A DNA stretch of 31,770 bases from a virus. Both the position numbers and the translations under genes were made by a program. The stretch is from positions 1 to 31,770 of the IMG/VR virus record IMGVR_UViG_3300013131_000150. One strand, 5' to 3'. The notes beneath the pieces are model-generated. The model made no database searches and was not told where the DNA came from. It worked only from the letters and a program-made list of their open reading frames with translations. Numbering within the stretch: position 1 is the stretch's first letter; every line of letters starts with the position of its first letter. This document shows positions 23,529 to 30,925 of the stretch, one piece after another.

Positions 23529-23601
23529 GAACGGTTTTACCGTTTTTTTCTTTATAACCCTCTTGTACGTAGCCTTCCCAGCAGGGACCTTGCTTAGCCA
23601 T
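23461..23601 (-). CDS. small conserved phage protein with CxxxxxC-type pair, 46 aa
   Basis: A 46-codon gene. The product begins MAKQGPCWEGYVQEGYKEKN, continues with GKTVPNCVRAKKK and ends basic. The pattern G.CW.GY.Q.G.K...GK.VPNCV is one I recognise from many aquatic phage genomes as a short conserved protein of unknown role. Its start overlaps the end of the 71-residue gene by eight bases, and its C-terminus lies opposite the + strand gene at 23160-23528. Confidence 0.82.
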   Translation of the reverse strand: MAKQGPCWEGYVQEGYKEKNGKTVPNCVRAKKKARSYLKTQQSKER

Positions 23602-23809
23602 TGTTTTTAGATTGCTTGTATGCGCGAGCTTTACGTCCCGCTCGTTTAGCCGCCTCTGTGTTAGAGACGTGAGTATTTACAGGTTTGCCCTTGGTGGCCT
23701 CTTTCTTTTTTTCGTCTGTCGCACGTCGTTCTTCAGCGGACATGGAAGCCCACGCGGCACGGGGGAGGTAACGCTCAGTGCGTCCTTTTTCGCGAGCTAA
23801 ATCGGCCAT
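23594..23809 (-). CDS. small basic protein, 71 aa
   Basis: A highly charged, helical protein (Lys+Arg near a quarter of residues). The middle (MSAEERRATDEKKKEATKGK) and the C-terminal AAKRAGRKARAYKQ are typical of small DNA-binding or internal virion proteins in aquatic phages. Its ATG overlaps the stop of the upstream gene (TAATG). Part of the gene is clearly GC-richer than its neighbours. Confidence 0.75.
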   Translation of the reverse strand: MADLAREKGRTERYLPRAAWASMSAEERRATDEKKKEATKGKPVNTHVSNTEAAKRAGRKARAYKQSKNNG

Positions 23810-24033
23810 TATTTCTTCTTCTCGTATTCCTCACGAGTTTGCCAGTCTTCTTTAGACCACTTACTTAAGCGATTCTCAGAAGACTTTTTACCCGCATAAC
23901 GACCACCCATTTCTTTATAATATTTTGTTGCTAACTGCATCGCCCGTGCAGAGTGACCGCCGAGACGCTTGCGAGCCTTTGCTTTAGCGCGAGCCCATTT
24001 CTCAGGATCTTTTTTAGTAGCTACCTCAGCCAT
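23809..24033 (-). CDS. small basic DUF5872-like protein, 74 aa
   Basis: ATG at 24033 overlaps the TGA of the preceding gene by one base; a TTG three bases earlier is the alternative start. The sequence (DPEKWARAKAKARKRLGGHS, then AMQLATKYYKEMGGRYAGKK) resembles the small basic DUF5872-type proteins shared by phages and large DNA viruses, which have repeated K/R/A helices and a GG.Y.G turn. It is likely a virion-internal or nucleoid-like DNA-binding protein; the family assignment is from memory of the pattern. Confidence 0.75.
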   Translation of the reverse strand: MAEVATKKDPEKWARAKAKARKRLGGHSARAMQLATKYYKEMGGRYAGKKSSENRLSKWSKEDWQTREEYEKKK

Positions 24034-24287
24034 CAATCGCGACCTTCAGTATTACGTTCAAATTTACGACCTTTTTTGCGTTCCATTTTATATTTTTGAG
24101 CGCGGGTTTTGGCACGAGTCACAGCACTCATTTCGCCACGTCGATCACCTTTTTTAGTAGCTTCAGCAGTACCTTTTTTTAAATCACCAGATTCTTGAAG
24201 TGTTTTAGTAGCAATAGCGTATGCGGAACTTTCGCTGTATCCTTTATCTTTTAATTTTTTAACCGCATCTTCTAAAATGGCAGGCAT
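24033..24287 (-). CDS. small phage protein with 'yAVATKxLQxSG' motif, 84 aa
   Basis: Begins with a helical hairpin: MPAILEDAVKKLKDKGYSES then SAYAIATKTLQESGDLKKGT, a motif widespread in phage proteins of unknown function. A basic region with RAKTRAQKYKMERKKGRK follows. It is the first gene of the four-gene overlapping set 24287-23461. It starts with ATG 11 bases before an inverted repeat shared with the divergent gene. Confidence 0.78.
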   Translation of the reverse strand: MPAILEDAVKKLKDKGYSESSAYAIATKTLQESGDLKKGTAEATKKGDRRGEMSAVTRAKTRAQKYKMERKKGRKFERNTEGRD

Positions 24288-24293
24288 AAAAAA

Positions 24294-24325
24294 ATAACTG
24301 CTCCTATAATTTTAGTAGCAGTTAT
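24294..24325. promoter_or_regulatory. 9-bp inverted repeat in divergent intergenic region
   Basis: ATAACTGCT (24294-24302) and AGCAGTTAT (24317-24325) are perfect inverted copies. The loop contains TATAAT (24305-24310), a -10 consensus on the + strand, though no matching -35 lies 17 bases upstream. On the - strand AGGAG lies 13 bases from the 24287 start. It is a likely shared operator/promoter for the two divergent genes. Confidence 0.45.
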
Positions 24326-24332
24326 CTCAAAA

Positions 24333-24512
24333 ATGCTGAATCAAATCACAAGTAACTGGAGCGAAATTGTTGGAATTGCTGCAGGCGTTCATATGCTTGC
24401 TCTGGCAATTGTAAATCTCACCCCAACTCCAAAGGATGATGAACTTTACGGTAAACTTTATCGTGCCGTAGAAATCTTGGCAGGTGTAATCACGAAGTTA
24501 GCCAAGAAGTAA
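24333..24512 (+). CDS. holin-like small membrane protein, 59 aa
   Basis: A 59-residue protein. A short polar N-terminus is followed by a single hydrophobic segment at residues 12-28 (IVGIAAGVHMLALAIVN), then LTPTPKDDE and an amphipathic helix ending in AKK. This layout, one TM segment plus a basic tail, fits small holins and spanin-like or accessory lysis proteins; the 'NLTPTPKDDE' part recurs in aquatic phage proteins. It is the only obvious membrane candidate within 2 kb of the endolysin. Its stop is directly adjacent to the stop of the converging HNH gene. Confidence 0.72.
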   Translation: MLNQITSNWSEIVGIAAGVHMLALAIVNLTPTPKDDELYGKLYRAVEILAGVITKLAKK

Positions 24513-24884
24513 TCATGCCGCTATAGAAATTGGTAGTGGGCGCCACGGAACCGGCAGCGTCACTAGAGGATCGAATTCTGGCTGATTAACCCAGCTAAGA
24601 ATTCGATTCTCTTTTTCTGGTGTCCAGAAATCCTGAGACCTAAACCAAATGCACCAATCTTCTGAACTTTTTAAAATATTACAGTCGCCACAGGCGGCTA
24701 TAAGATTTTTTTTAACAGTTGAACCACCTTTAGCTCGTGGTACAACATGGTCTAATGTGGTCGGGTTCTCTTTCCCGCAATAAGCGCAACAACCCCAATA
24801 CTCAAATATTTGTTTTCGGAATCTTTTTTTAGCAAATCTTTTTTGTAAACACGAAAGGTCAAAAAGAAGATCCCGTTCGCTCAC
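24513..24884 (-). CDS. HNH endonuclease with zinc-binding cysteines, 123 aa
   Basis: Residues 30-72 form an HNH domain: CAYCGK (C33, C36), TLDHVVPRAKGG (D45, H46), NLIAACGDCN (N60, C65, C68) and LKSSEDW. All four zinc cysteines and the catalytic His are present. The N-terminus is basic and helical. The C-terminus after 100 is Pro/Trp-rich. It is typical of stand-alone HNH nucleases that spread among phages and cyanobacterial genomes. It has its own promoter-like sequence (24907-24934), so it may be an independently mobile unit. Confidence 0.88.
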   Translation of the reverse strand: MSERDLLFDLSCLQKRFAKKRFRKQIFEYWGCCAYCGKENPTTLDHVVPRAKGGSTVKKNLIAACGDCNILKSSEDWCIWFRSQDFWTPEKENRILSWVNQPEFDPLVTLPVPWRPLPISIAA

Positions 24885-24906
24885 AAAAGTGAGTGCGGCT
24901 ACGTCA

Positions 24907-24934
24907 ATTATAGATTACTAACGCTATCTCTCAA
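24907..24934 (-). promoter_or_regulatory. sigma70-like promoter for the HNH gene
   Basis: On the - strand TTGAGA (24934-24929) and TATAAT (24912-24907) are 16 bases apart, the second a perfect -10 box. The HNH start at 24884 is 23 bases from the -10. Confidence 0.5.
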
Positions 24935-24938
24935 AAAG

Positions 24939-24965
24939 GAGCTAGCCGGTATACTGACATAGCTC
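24939..24965 (+). promoter_or_regulatory. inverted repeat around a GTATAC core
   Basis: GAGCTA (24939-24944) and TAGCTC (24960-24965) are inverted copies flanking a GTATAC palindrome (24949-24954). The TATACT within it could be a -10 box for the oxygenase gene at 24979, in which case the repeat would be an operator. No good -35 is seen. Confidence 0.35.
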
Positions 24966-24978
24966 GACCCAAAACCAA

Positions 24979-25620
24979 ATGAGCACATTCAATAAACTTA
25001 AAATCCTCCCAACGACTATTTATGAGTTTCAGTTGCCAGATGACTGCTGGGAAAAATTAATAGAAAAAATCAGAAAAATTAATCCCGAAAGTCTTCATAG
25101 GAGAGACGATAAACCTCATTATGGTTTTTCGGGATCAGGAATAGCTTCTCTCCACCGTGAAAGCGAATGGCACTTTTTAATTGACTACATAGAAAAAAAA
25201 CTTGAGGAAGTAAAAGCAGATATAGGATTCGAAACTATAGAAAAATTAAAAGTATCTTTAATGTGGGCAAATAAAAGTGAAATGTTTGAGTGGCACCACG
25301 CGCATGAACACCCTTGGTCAATAATAAGTGGAATTATATATATTCAAGGATTTGCCGGAAAAACTTGGTTTAGTCGTAAGAGTGAATATGGTCTTGACTT
25401 TCCGGTGCCTTTGCACATATCAAACGCAGAAGAAAAGCAAAATATCTACAAACACGAATTTAAAGAAAGAACAATGGTTTTATTCCCATCAAGCTTAAGG
25501 CACTCAGTAGATGAAAACTCTACGAGCTTACCAAGAATTACAATAAGTTTTAACACTTTTCCTGCTGGTAGTGTTGGTGATGTTGAAAAACTAGCTGGAA
25601 TTTATCTGGATGTATTGTGA
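24979..25620 (+). CDS. 2OG-Fe(II) oxygenase-like protein, 213 aa
   Basis: A cyanophage-type 2-oxoglutarate/Fe(II) oxygenase. Core features are the His cluster WHHAHEHPWSIISGIIYIQG (105-124), the strand MVLFPSSLRHSV (166-177, H175) and RITISFNTF (186-194, with R186 likely to bind 2OG). The order and the 'SGIIYI' and 'FPS.L.H.V....R..ISFN' signatures match the family. The first metal-binding motif is H-rich (H106, H107, H109, H111) rather than plain H-x-D, as in one known subfamily. The substrate is unknown; such genes cluster with tail and glycan genes in cyanophages. It overlaps the next start (TGATG). Confidence 0.82.
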   Translation: MSTFNKLKILPTTIYEFQLPDDCWEKLIEKIRKINPESLHRRDDKPHYGFSGSGIASLHRESEWHFLIDYIEKKLEEVKADIGFETIEKLKVSLMWANKSEMFEWHHAHEHPWSIISGIIYIQGFAGKTWFSRKSEYGLDFPVPLHISNAEEKQNIYKHEFKERTMVLFPSSLRHSVDENSTSLPRITISFNTFPAGSVGDVEKLAGIYLDVL

Positions 25621-27245
25621 TGTGGACACTGGGTATTCATGCGGGTAAACACAACTCAAGCATATGTCTTTTAAAAGACGAACAAATTGAGTTATTTATA
25701 GAGGAAGAAAGGCTGTCAAAAATTAAATACGACAATGAACCCATCAAGTGCTTAGAAGAAGTAAAAAGAGTTACAACATTTGTAGATAATTTAATTATTA
25801 CGCACAGTAATTCTCTTGACTACATAAAACATTTACTTCGCAAAAACGGTGTAACTATTGGAAACAACATAGAAATTAGAAACGATATACATCATTTATG
25901 CCACGCTGCATCTGCATTCTACGGTTCGGGGTTTACAGAAGCTGTTTGCGTTGTATTTGATGGACGGGGATCGGAATTTGAGCTGTCAAATGGCGCTTAT
26001 GGAGCCGAAACAACTTCAATATACAAAGTTTCTTACCCAGCAAACTTTGAACTTGTTTATAAAAAACTTGTAGTTGATCCAGTAAGAGGAGCAAACTTTG
26101 AAGGCGTGACTTTAAACACGCAAGTAAACATAGAAATAAGTTCAAATATTGACATAGGAGGAATGTACCAAGCGGTCACAAATTTACAAGGTTTTAATAA
26201 TCTTGATTGCGGGAAAACTATGGGTTTGGTTGCATACGGAAAAGAAAATTTAAAACTGCCTGACTTGTGCGTAGGGAATAAAAAAGAATCAAACTCAAAC
26301 TTATTCACTAACGATAATAAAATTAACACTAGATTATATCCACAGTTAAAAACTAGCATAAATGATCAGATCCAAGCAGACTTAGCTTTTGCTCTGCAGA
26401 AAGCTACACAAGAGAAAGCATTAAACTATATAAGACAAGCTATAAAGACAACGAAAAGTAAAAACGTAGTACTATCAGGAGGTTTTGCATTAAACATAGT
26501 AGCAAATAAATATTATAAAGATAAACTGCCTAACATAAATTTTTACGTAGATCCTTTAGCTAGTGATGGTGGTCTGTCTCACGGGGCAGCAAAATTGATG
26601 TATTATTCTTTAACTCAAAGTACACAAATAAATAACTTTAAAAGTTTATATTTAGGCCCCAAAATTATCAATAAAAAAATTCAAGAAAACAACGTAGAAA
26701 CACAACAAGTAGCTGAGCTTTTAAATCAAGGGAAAGTAGTTGCTTTATTTCAAGGACGATCGGAAGCAGGTGCAAGAGCACTGGGAAATCGTTCAATACT
26801 ATTTAACCCAACACTCCCAGATGGTAAAAAAATAATAAATACTATAAAAAATAGAGAATGGTTCAGACCTTTTGCGGGAACAATATTAAAAAATTGTGCT
26901 GAACAATGGTTTGATATAAATGAAAATTCTTTTATGACACTTACGGCTAACTGTAAGCAGCCGACCAAAATACCAGCAATAATCCACGAGGACGGAACGT
27001 GTCGAATACAAACACTAACTGAAGAGCAGAATTTGACGTATTACAAAATAATTAAAGAATTTTATGCAATCACAAATGTGCCAATCGTAGGAAATACTTC
27101 TTTTAATATAGATAAACAACCTATTATAGAAACGCTAGAGGATGCTTTAAAAGCATTAGAAAAAACTAAAATAGATTATTTATATTTAGCCGATACAAAA
27201 GATTTAATTAGCCGTAATCCTCAGACAAACTGTACCAACCAGTAA
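25620..27245 (+). CDS. NodU/CmcH-type carbamoyltransferase
   Basis: A 541-residue O-carbamoyltransferase that would transfer a carbamoyl group from carbamoyl phosphate, via carbamoyl-adenylate, to a hydroxyl on a sugar or similar acceptor. Motifs are GIHAGKHNSSICLL (5-18), HHLCHAASAFYGSGF (91-105, with metal-binding histidines), VVFDGRG (111-117), VVLSGGFALNIV, and the C-terminal FQGRSEAGARALGNRSIL with WFRPFA. These are complete for the NodU/TobZ family. The ATG at 25620 overlaps the TGA of the oxygenase gene; a GTG three bases earlier is possible. The last 38 bases overlap the converging oxygenase gene. In cyanophages the enzyme probably modifies host or virion glycans. Confidence 0.92.
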   Translation: MWTLGIHAGKHNSSICLLKDEQIELFIEEERLSKIKYDNEPIKCLEEVKRVTTFVDNLIITHSNSLDYIKHLLRKNGVTIGNNIEIRNDIHHLCHAASAFYGSGFTEAVCVVFDGRGSEFELSNGAYGAETTSIYKVSYPANFELVYKKLVVDPVRGANFEGVTLNTQVNIEISSNIDIGGMYQAVTNLQGFNNLDCGKTMGLVAYGKENLKLPDLCVGNKKESNSNLFTNDNKINTRLYPQLKTSINDQIQADLAFALQKATQEKALNYIRQAIKTTKSKNVVLSGGFALNIVANKYYKDKLPNINFYVDPLASDGGLSHGAAKLMYYSLTQSTQINNFKSLYLGPKIINKKIQENNVETQQVAELLNQGKVVALFQGRSEAGARALGNRSILFNPTLPDGKKIINTIKNREWFRPFAGTILKNCAEQWFDINENSFMTLTANCKQPTKIPAIIHEDGTCRIQTLTEEQNLTYYKIIKEFYAITNVPIVGNTSFNIDKQPIIETLEDALKALEKTKIDYLYLADTKDLISRNPQTNCTNQ

Positions 27246-27807
27246 TTATATACTTTGTCTCGGTCGAAGAAACAATACCGCGATGAGTATGTGTAAAGTC
27301 AGGTGGCCAAATTAAAAGCTTACCTTCTTCTGCTTTTTCAGTATGTTTATAATATTTAAATTCTGTCCCTCCTTGGTCTTCAATATTATTTAAATACAAC
27401 ATAAATACCAATAAACGTCTTGAAGTAGCTACAGACTGTCTTTCTAGGTGAAACTGTTTGAAGCCACCGGTAGGAGGTGTATATTTTTGAATATTAAAAG
27501 GTTCAGTCATACTAAAAGCAATTCCATTAAGCTCTGAAAATTCTTGAATATATTCATTAACGCAAGTCCACAGCCAATCTAAAAATTTGGCTAAACATTT
27601 ATAACCATAAGCTTCGTGCAAGGGAATAAATATCGTTGTGGACTCTTTTATCTCCTTGCGAATATGTCTTGTTCCATCGGGCATATAAATACAACCATCA
27701 TCCTGTAATTCTTTATGCTCCTCAAACCAATTAATTATGTCTTTACAAATATCAGGTTTATTAAAAGTATACCGACGTATAAAAGTCTCAACAGTCATAA
27801 GTTTCAA
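27208..27807 (-). CDS. 2OG-Fe(II) oxygenase (prolyl-4-hydroxylase-like), 199 aa
   Basis: A 199-residue oxygenase. FNIQKYTPPTGGFKQFH leads into H120-L-E122, an H-x-E form of the iron motif. Then FMLYLNNIEDQGGTEFKY, FTHTHRG (171-177, H173 likely the second iron ligand) and K185 in TKYIITGW follow. This order matches the prolyl-4-hydroxylase-like branch, in which Lys replaces the usual Arg for 2OG binding. The start is ATG 27807 or ATG 27798. The gene overlaps the upstream oxygenase by 20 bases and the carbamoyltransferase tail by 38 bases. The substrate is unknown. Confidence 0.82.
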   Translation of the reverse strand: MKLMTVETFIRRYTFNKPDICKDIINWFEEHKELQDDGCIYMPDGTRHIRKEIKESTTIFIPLHEAYGYKCLAKFLDWLWTCVNEYIQEFSELNGIAFSMTEPFNIQKYTPPTGGFKQFHLERQSVATSRRLLVFMLYLNNIEDQGGTEFKYYKHTEKAEEGKLLIWPPDFTHTHRGIVSSTETKYIITGWYSLSEDYG

Positions 27808-28339
27808 ATACGTAAACTACAGATGTTCTAAGAACATCAGTGCATCTTAGAGGAGACTGCCCACAATGGAAAATATTTGAAGGAAAAATAACGGCTCGAT
27901 TGGGCACGTAAGCAATGGTAGAGACTTCGAGACCGCCGGGCTCTATAAAAGCAAAGGGCCCTCCCCAAGAGATATCCCAGGTTTTATTAGTAAATATTAA
28001 AACCGATACAAAATTGGACTTCTTAGAATCTTGATGAAATTGACCTTCTTGACCATAAACTTGACCATTTATATGAATACGATCTAACTTAAAACGACGA
28101 CGTAAATGTTTTTTACTTTTAAGAATTACAGAAGGAGAAAAAGAAAATAAACTAAGAGGTTTGTTTGAGTTTCGAACACCAAAAAATAAAAAAGGATTAC
28201 TAGAGTCACTCCAGTTACAAAGTTCCATCTGCATATAAGAAAATTCGTCCGAAAGAGCTGAAAACTCTGACGGACGAAAAAAATTATCTAAAACTATAGG
28301 TAAAAAATAAAAATTAGGCGCCTCCGCAAATGTAAACAT
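27788..28339 (-). CDS. 2OG-Fe(II) oxygenase, 183 aa
   Basis: A classical 2OG oxygenase: the iron motif is H102-Q-D104 in GQFHQDSKK, the distal His is H158 in FPSNIFHCGQS, and R171 in LRTSVVYVFE fits the 2OG-binding Arg. WGGPFAFIEP and VAYVPNRAVIF-type strands complete the double-stranded beta helix. All three iron ligands are present, so it should be active. It overlaps the collar-domain gene by 26 bases upstream and the second oxygenase by 20 bases downstream, so it is co-expressed with tail genes. A plausible target is a tail protein or a glycan. Confidence 0.85.
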   Translation of the reverse strand: MFTFAEAPNFYFLPIVLDNFFRPSEFSALSDEFSYMQMELCNWSDSSNPFLFFGVRNSNKPLSLFSFSPSVILKSKKHLRRRFKLDRIHINGQVYGQEGQFHQDSKKSNFVSVLIFTNKTWDISWGGPFAFIEPGGLEVSTIAYVPNRAVIFPSNIFHCGQSPLRCTDVLRTSVVYVFETYDC

Positions 28340-28850
28340 AGAATCTGGTGTGTGTCACATCAAAGCTAGCAGCCGTTGTCCCAGAAGCAATAATTTTGGA
28401 AGCAGCCGTATTTACAATATTCATACCGGTCGAGGTCTGAGCAGACTGAGCTGAGTCTGGGCTAGAACCACCATCCTGACCATTACTATCAGCGCACGGA
28501 CCGGGACCACCCTGGCCAGCAAGAGTGTGAATATGAGATTGCATATTCGCAGCCTGAAAAGAGCCAGGATTAGTTCCAGTTGGAATATCACCCGATAAAG
28601 CGACTCGCGAAGACCTATCAATATCAGCATTGCGGCCAAAGTCGTGACCGCGAAAATATAAATTGTTAACATCAGGAAGGTGAATAGCGTTCGCAGTACT
28701 TCCATAACACCCCGAAGGCCAGGCAGCACTAAGACCAGTTGCAGATGAACGAGCAATCGATTGACCGTTCATTAAATAATAAGTAAGACCGTTTAGACCG
28801 ACGAACGATGTGCCGCGATAAACAGCGGAATGAATAATATGACTGATCAT
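28314..28850 (-). CDS. tail collar-like fibre protein, 178 aa
   Basis: Resembles the phage tail collar/short tail fibre fold. An N-terminal unit with NGQSIARSSATGLSAAWPSG and HLPDVNNLYFRGHDFGRNAD matches the collar motif ('N.....R......LF.........GS......LPD..G.FLRG'). A glycine/serine-rich middle and a C-terminus with THTRFYVYICGGA follow. Repeated HIH/HT residues (near 108) could bind metal, as in T4 gp12-type tips. It is likely an adhesin or tip protein that contacts the host surface. Confidence 0.8.
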   Translation of the reverse strand: MISHIIHSAVYRGTSFVGLNGLTYYLMNGQSIARSSATGLSAAWPSGCYGSTANAIHLPDVNNLYFRGHDFGRNADIDRSSRVALSGDIPTGTNPGSFQAANMQSHIHTLAGQGGPGPCADSNGQDGGSSPDSAQSAQTSTGMNIVNTAASKIIASGTTAASFDVTHTRFYVYICGGA

Positions 28851-28852
28851 AA

Positions 28853-29902
28853 TTAAATAGGAAGTACGACCACGGCTAAATATACATCTATATTAGCTGG
28901 TCTACTTTCGTTACCTGTGCCGATATTAGACGTAGAAGAAACAGGGGTAGTCAATCCGTTTGTCGGAGCAGTGTAGTCACACCGTCTATTTCCTCCAGCT
29001 AGTACGTTTGAGCTAACTGTGTGATTGTGAGATATAAAGTTATCAGTAGCCCATCCACTCACGCCGGCATAGCCAGATGGTTGAAGCGTGGTTCGGCCCA
29101 CGGGGGCGCGTAAGAAGATGCCTCGATAATCGGGTAAGTTAAATGTAGTGCTACCATCACCCGAACCGTATAAGTTACCAATACGTGAATAAAGTGTGGC
29201 GTAAGTGTTTCGACTAATGGCCTGGCCACTAGCGATCATTACATTCGTAGCAATAACAAGAGAAATGTTGGCTGCGTCATTAGGAGTTAAAAATGCCATG
29301 GCTAAGCCAACAGGCAAATTTTCGGAAATACTAGCAACTAAGGGGATAATTTCATAATGTCTACCATGATTATCATTACCTCCTGCATTATTGGTTGTAA
29401 AAGTGGGGTTACTCATATCAGTAACACCGCCATTACCATTACTGGCTTGGGGAGTCTGATAAGTCCGTAAGGGAAAAATAGTGTGAGTATGAGTGGGAAG
29501 GACACCTACGCCAGAGGGAGTCGTTCCAGATACAGTAGCAGCCTTAAAATAACCGTAAATAGGTGTGGTGTTAGGTAATGTAAAAGTAGTAGAACCATTT
29601 CCACTACCATAGGTATTACCTATACCACTATATAAAGCTCCGAAAACAGTACGGCTAGCAGTAGAACCATCACAAGGGCAATATTTAACCCCACTAATAG
29701 CAGTAACAACGCCACTAGAGATAGCAAAGACAAAATCACCGGCAGTAACCCAGGGATTTGCATAAGACGGGGCAACAGGCCAGGCATCAATTAATTTTTG
29801 TTGATAAACCTCAGAAGGTGCCACATAAGAACCATCAGTATCTGTGACACTAGGTAAAGTAGTTTTACCCGTATAATTAGCTAATTTTTTATTTGTTGTC
29901 AT
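28853..29902 (-). CDS. tail fibre protein with two collar domains, 349 aa
   Basis: Two copies of the tail collar motif: DGSTASRTVFGALYSGIGNT with GSGNGSTTFTLPN (about 78-110), and SGQAISRNTYATLYSRIGNL with GSGDGSTTFNLPDYRGIF (about 228-266). The two align along their length, an internal duplication. Each is followed by a HNH/THTH-type His cluster (about 137-141 and 294-297), the position where T4 gp12-like fibres bind metal. The gene ends three bases before the next ATG and starts with a four-base ATGA overlap to the upstream gene. It is likely a trimeric host-binding fibre. Confidence 0.87.
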   Translation of the reverse strand: MTTNKKLANYTGKTTLPSVTDTDGSYVAPSEVYQQKLIDAWPVAPSYANPWVTAGDFVFAISSGVVTAISGVKYCPCDGSTASRTVFGALYSGIGNTYGSGNGSTTFTLPNTTPIYGYFKAATVSGTTPSGVGVLPTHTHTIFPLRTYQTPQASNGNGGVTDMSNPTFTTNNAGGNDNHGRHYEIIPLVASISENLPVGLAMAFLTPNDAANISLVIATNVMIASGQAISRNTYATLYSRIGNLYGSGDGSTTFNLPDYRGIFLRAPVGRTTLQPSGYAGVSGWATDNFISHNHTVSSNVLAGGNRRCDYTAPTNGLTTPVSSTSNIGTGNESRPANIDVYLAVVVLPI

Positions 29903-30558
29903 GAGAGTGAATACTCGAAATAAAAACTTGTTTCGGAATCTAAAGGAGTTGAACCTTTAACCCAGTCACTAGGTATTGTAAAGTACAGACGCACGTTTTC
30001 GGGAACGTGAAAAATAAAACCAAAAGTTTCATACTGAGCCTTCCAGCGATCAAAATTAGCATTAATAAAAGATTTAGCTAGCGCTTCATCATAAATTTGT
30101 TTATTTGGAGGTACGGAAACAGCTGAAGGAATATCGTCATAAGTTAATAAGGTATCTTCAGGTTGTTTCAATAAATAAAGTATTTTTGCTGTATAACTGG
30201 CCACGGCTTCTTTATACACTGAGTCAAAAGCGCCTAAATTTATATCAGGCACGGATTTAAGTAATTGTGTTAAAATAGCTCGGACTTCGCGATTAACTTT
30301 ATAGCCATCTGTAATTTCTCGCTCTGTCTTTTTTCGCGATTTAAATGTAAATGAATCAAAATCCCAGTAAACTACATAATCTGAGGTAACTTCAGGATAC
30401 TCAAAAGGTCCAGAATACCCAGCAAGATAAATATCATCTAACAAACATTTTTTGCAGTACCTAGTTTCACCTGAAGGAAGGCGAAACCTAACAGGTAATT
30501 TTTCAGGTATACCCCCCTCAAAGCTGAAATAGCTTTGAGAAAAATCAGAAGTTTCCAT
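29899..30558 (-). CDS. virion-associated protein, 219 aa
   Basis: Located between a small beta protein and the collar fibre, so probably a tail/baseplate or fibre-attachment protein. It contains CKKCLLDD (about 36-43), a short Cys pair, and a tyrosine-rich region. Later segments are helical (YKEAVASYTAKILYLLKQ). The C-terminus is beta-rich and ends in ETSFYFEYSLS. The start is ambiguous: GTG at 30564 would give a GTGA overlap with the upstream stop, whereas ATG at 30558 is the conventional codon. The family is unknown. Confidence 0.72.
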   Translation of the reverse strand: METSDFSQSYFSFEGGIPEKLPVRFRLPSGETRYCKKCLLDDIYLAGYSGPFEYPEVTSDYVVYWDFDSFTFKSRKKTEREITDGYKVNREVRAILTQLLKSVPDINLGAFDSVYKEAVASYTAKILYLLKQPEDTLLTYDDIPSAVSVPPNKQIYDEALAKSFINANFDRWKAQYETFGFIFHVPENVRLYFTIPSDWVKGSTPLDSETSFYFEYSLS

Positions 30559-30560
30559 GG

Positions 30561-30878
30561 TCACACCACGACATAGCTAATAGCCGCATCAAGGTCACCA
30601 GAATTACTAGCAGACATCCTTAAACTACGTCCACTAGGAAGAATTAATTTGTTAGCAATAAGGTCAACGTTCGCATCAGCGGGAACGGCAATTGTATGAG
30701 CAACGTAAGAAACAACAGTAGACCCGTTATTTATAGAGCATGTCGCATCACAAGCAAGAGCACCGTCAGTATTACTAACAAGAATACTCAAAACAATAGT
30801 AGAGTCCGAGGTCGAAGTAACAACAGCAACCGGACTCGTATCTACGTTTCGCTGAGTCCCGAGGTAAAAAGTAGCCAC
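30561..30878 (-). CDS. small beta-sandwich virion protein, 105 aa
   Basis: A short all-beta protein of the type seen in tail/decoration proteins: TSPVAVVTSTSDSTIVLSIL, NNGSTVVSYVAHTI and the ending LDAAISYVVV. Two cysteines lie close together (CDATC). The gene is about 50 bases downstream of the repetitive fibre gene and overlaps the next one by the GTGA/TGA arrangement. I place it in the small Ig-like/beta-sandwich virion class, without a specific family. Confidence 0.7.
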   Translation of the reverse strand: MATFYLGTQRNVDTSPVAVVTSTSDSTIVLSILVSNTDGALACDATCSINNGSTVVSYVAHTIAVPADANVDLIANKLILPSGRSLRMSASNSGDLDAAISYVVV

Positions 30879-30925
30879 TACTCAGAGGTTCGAATATTCA
30901 AATTATAAACGATTGAACTTAAAAA

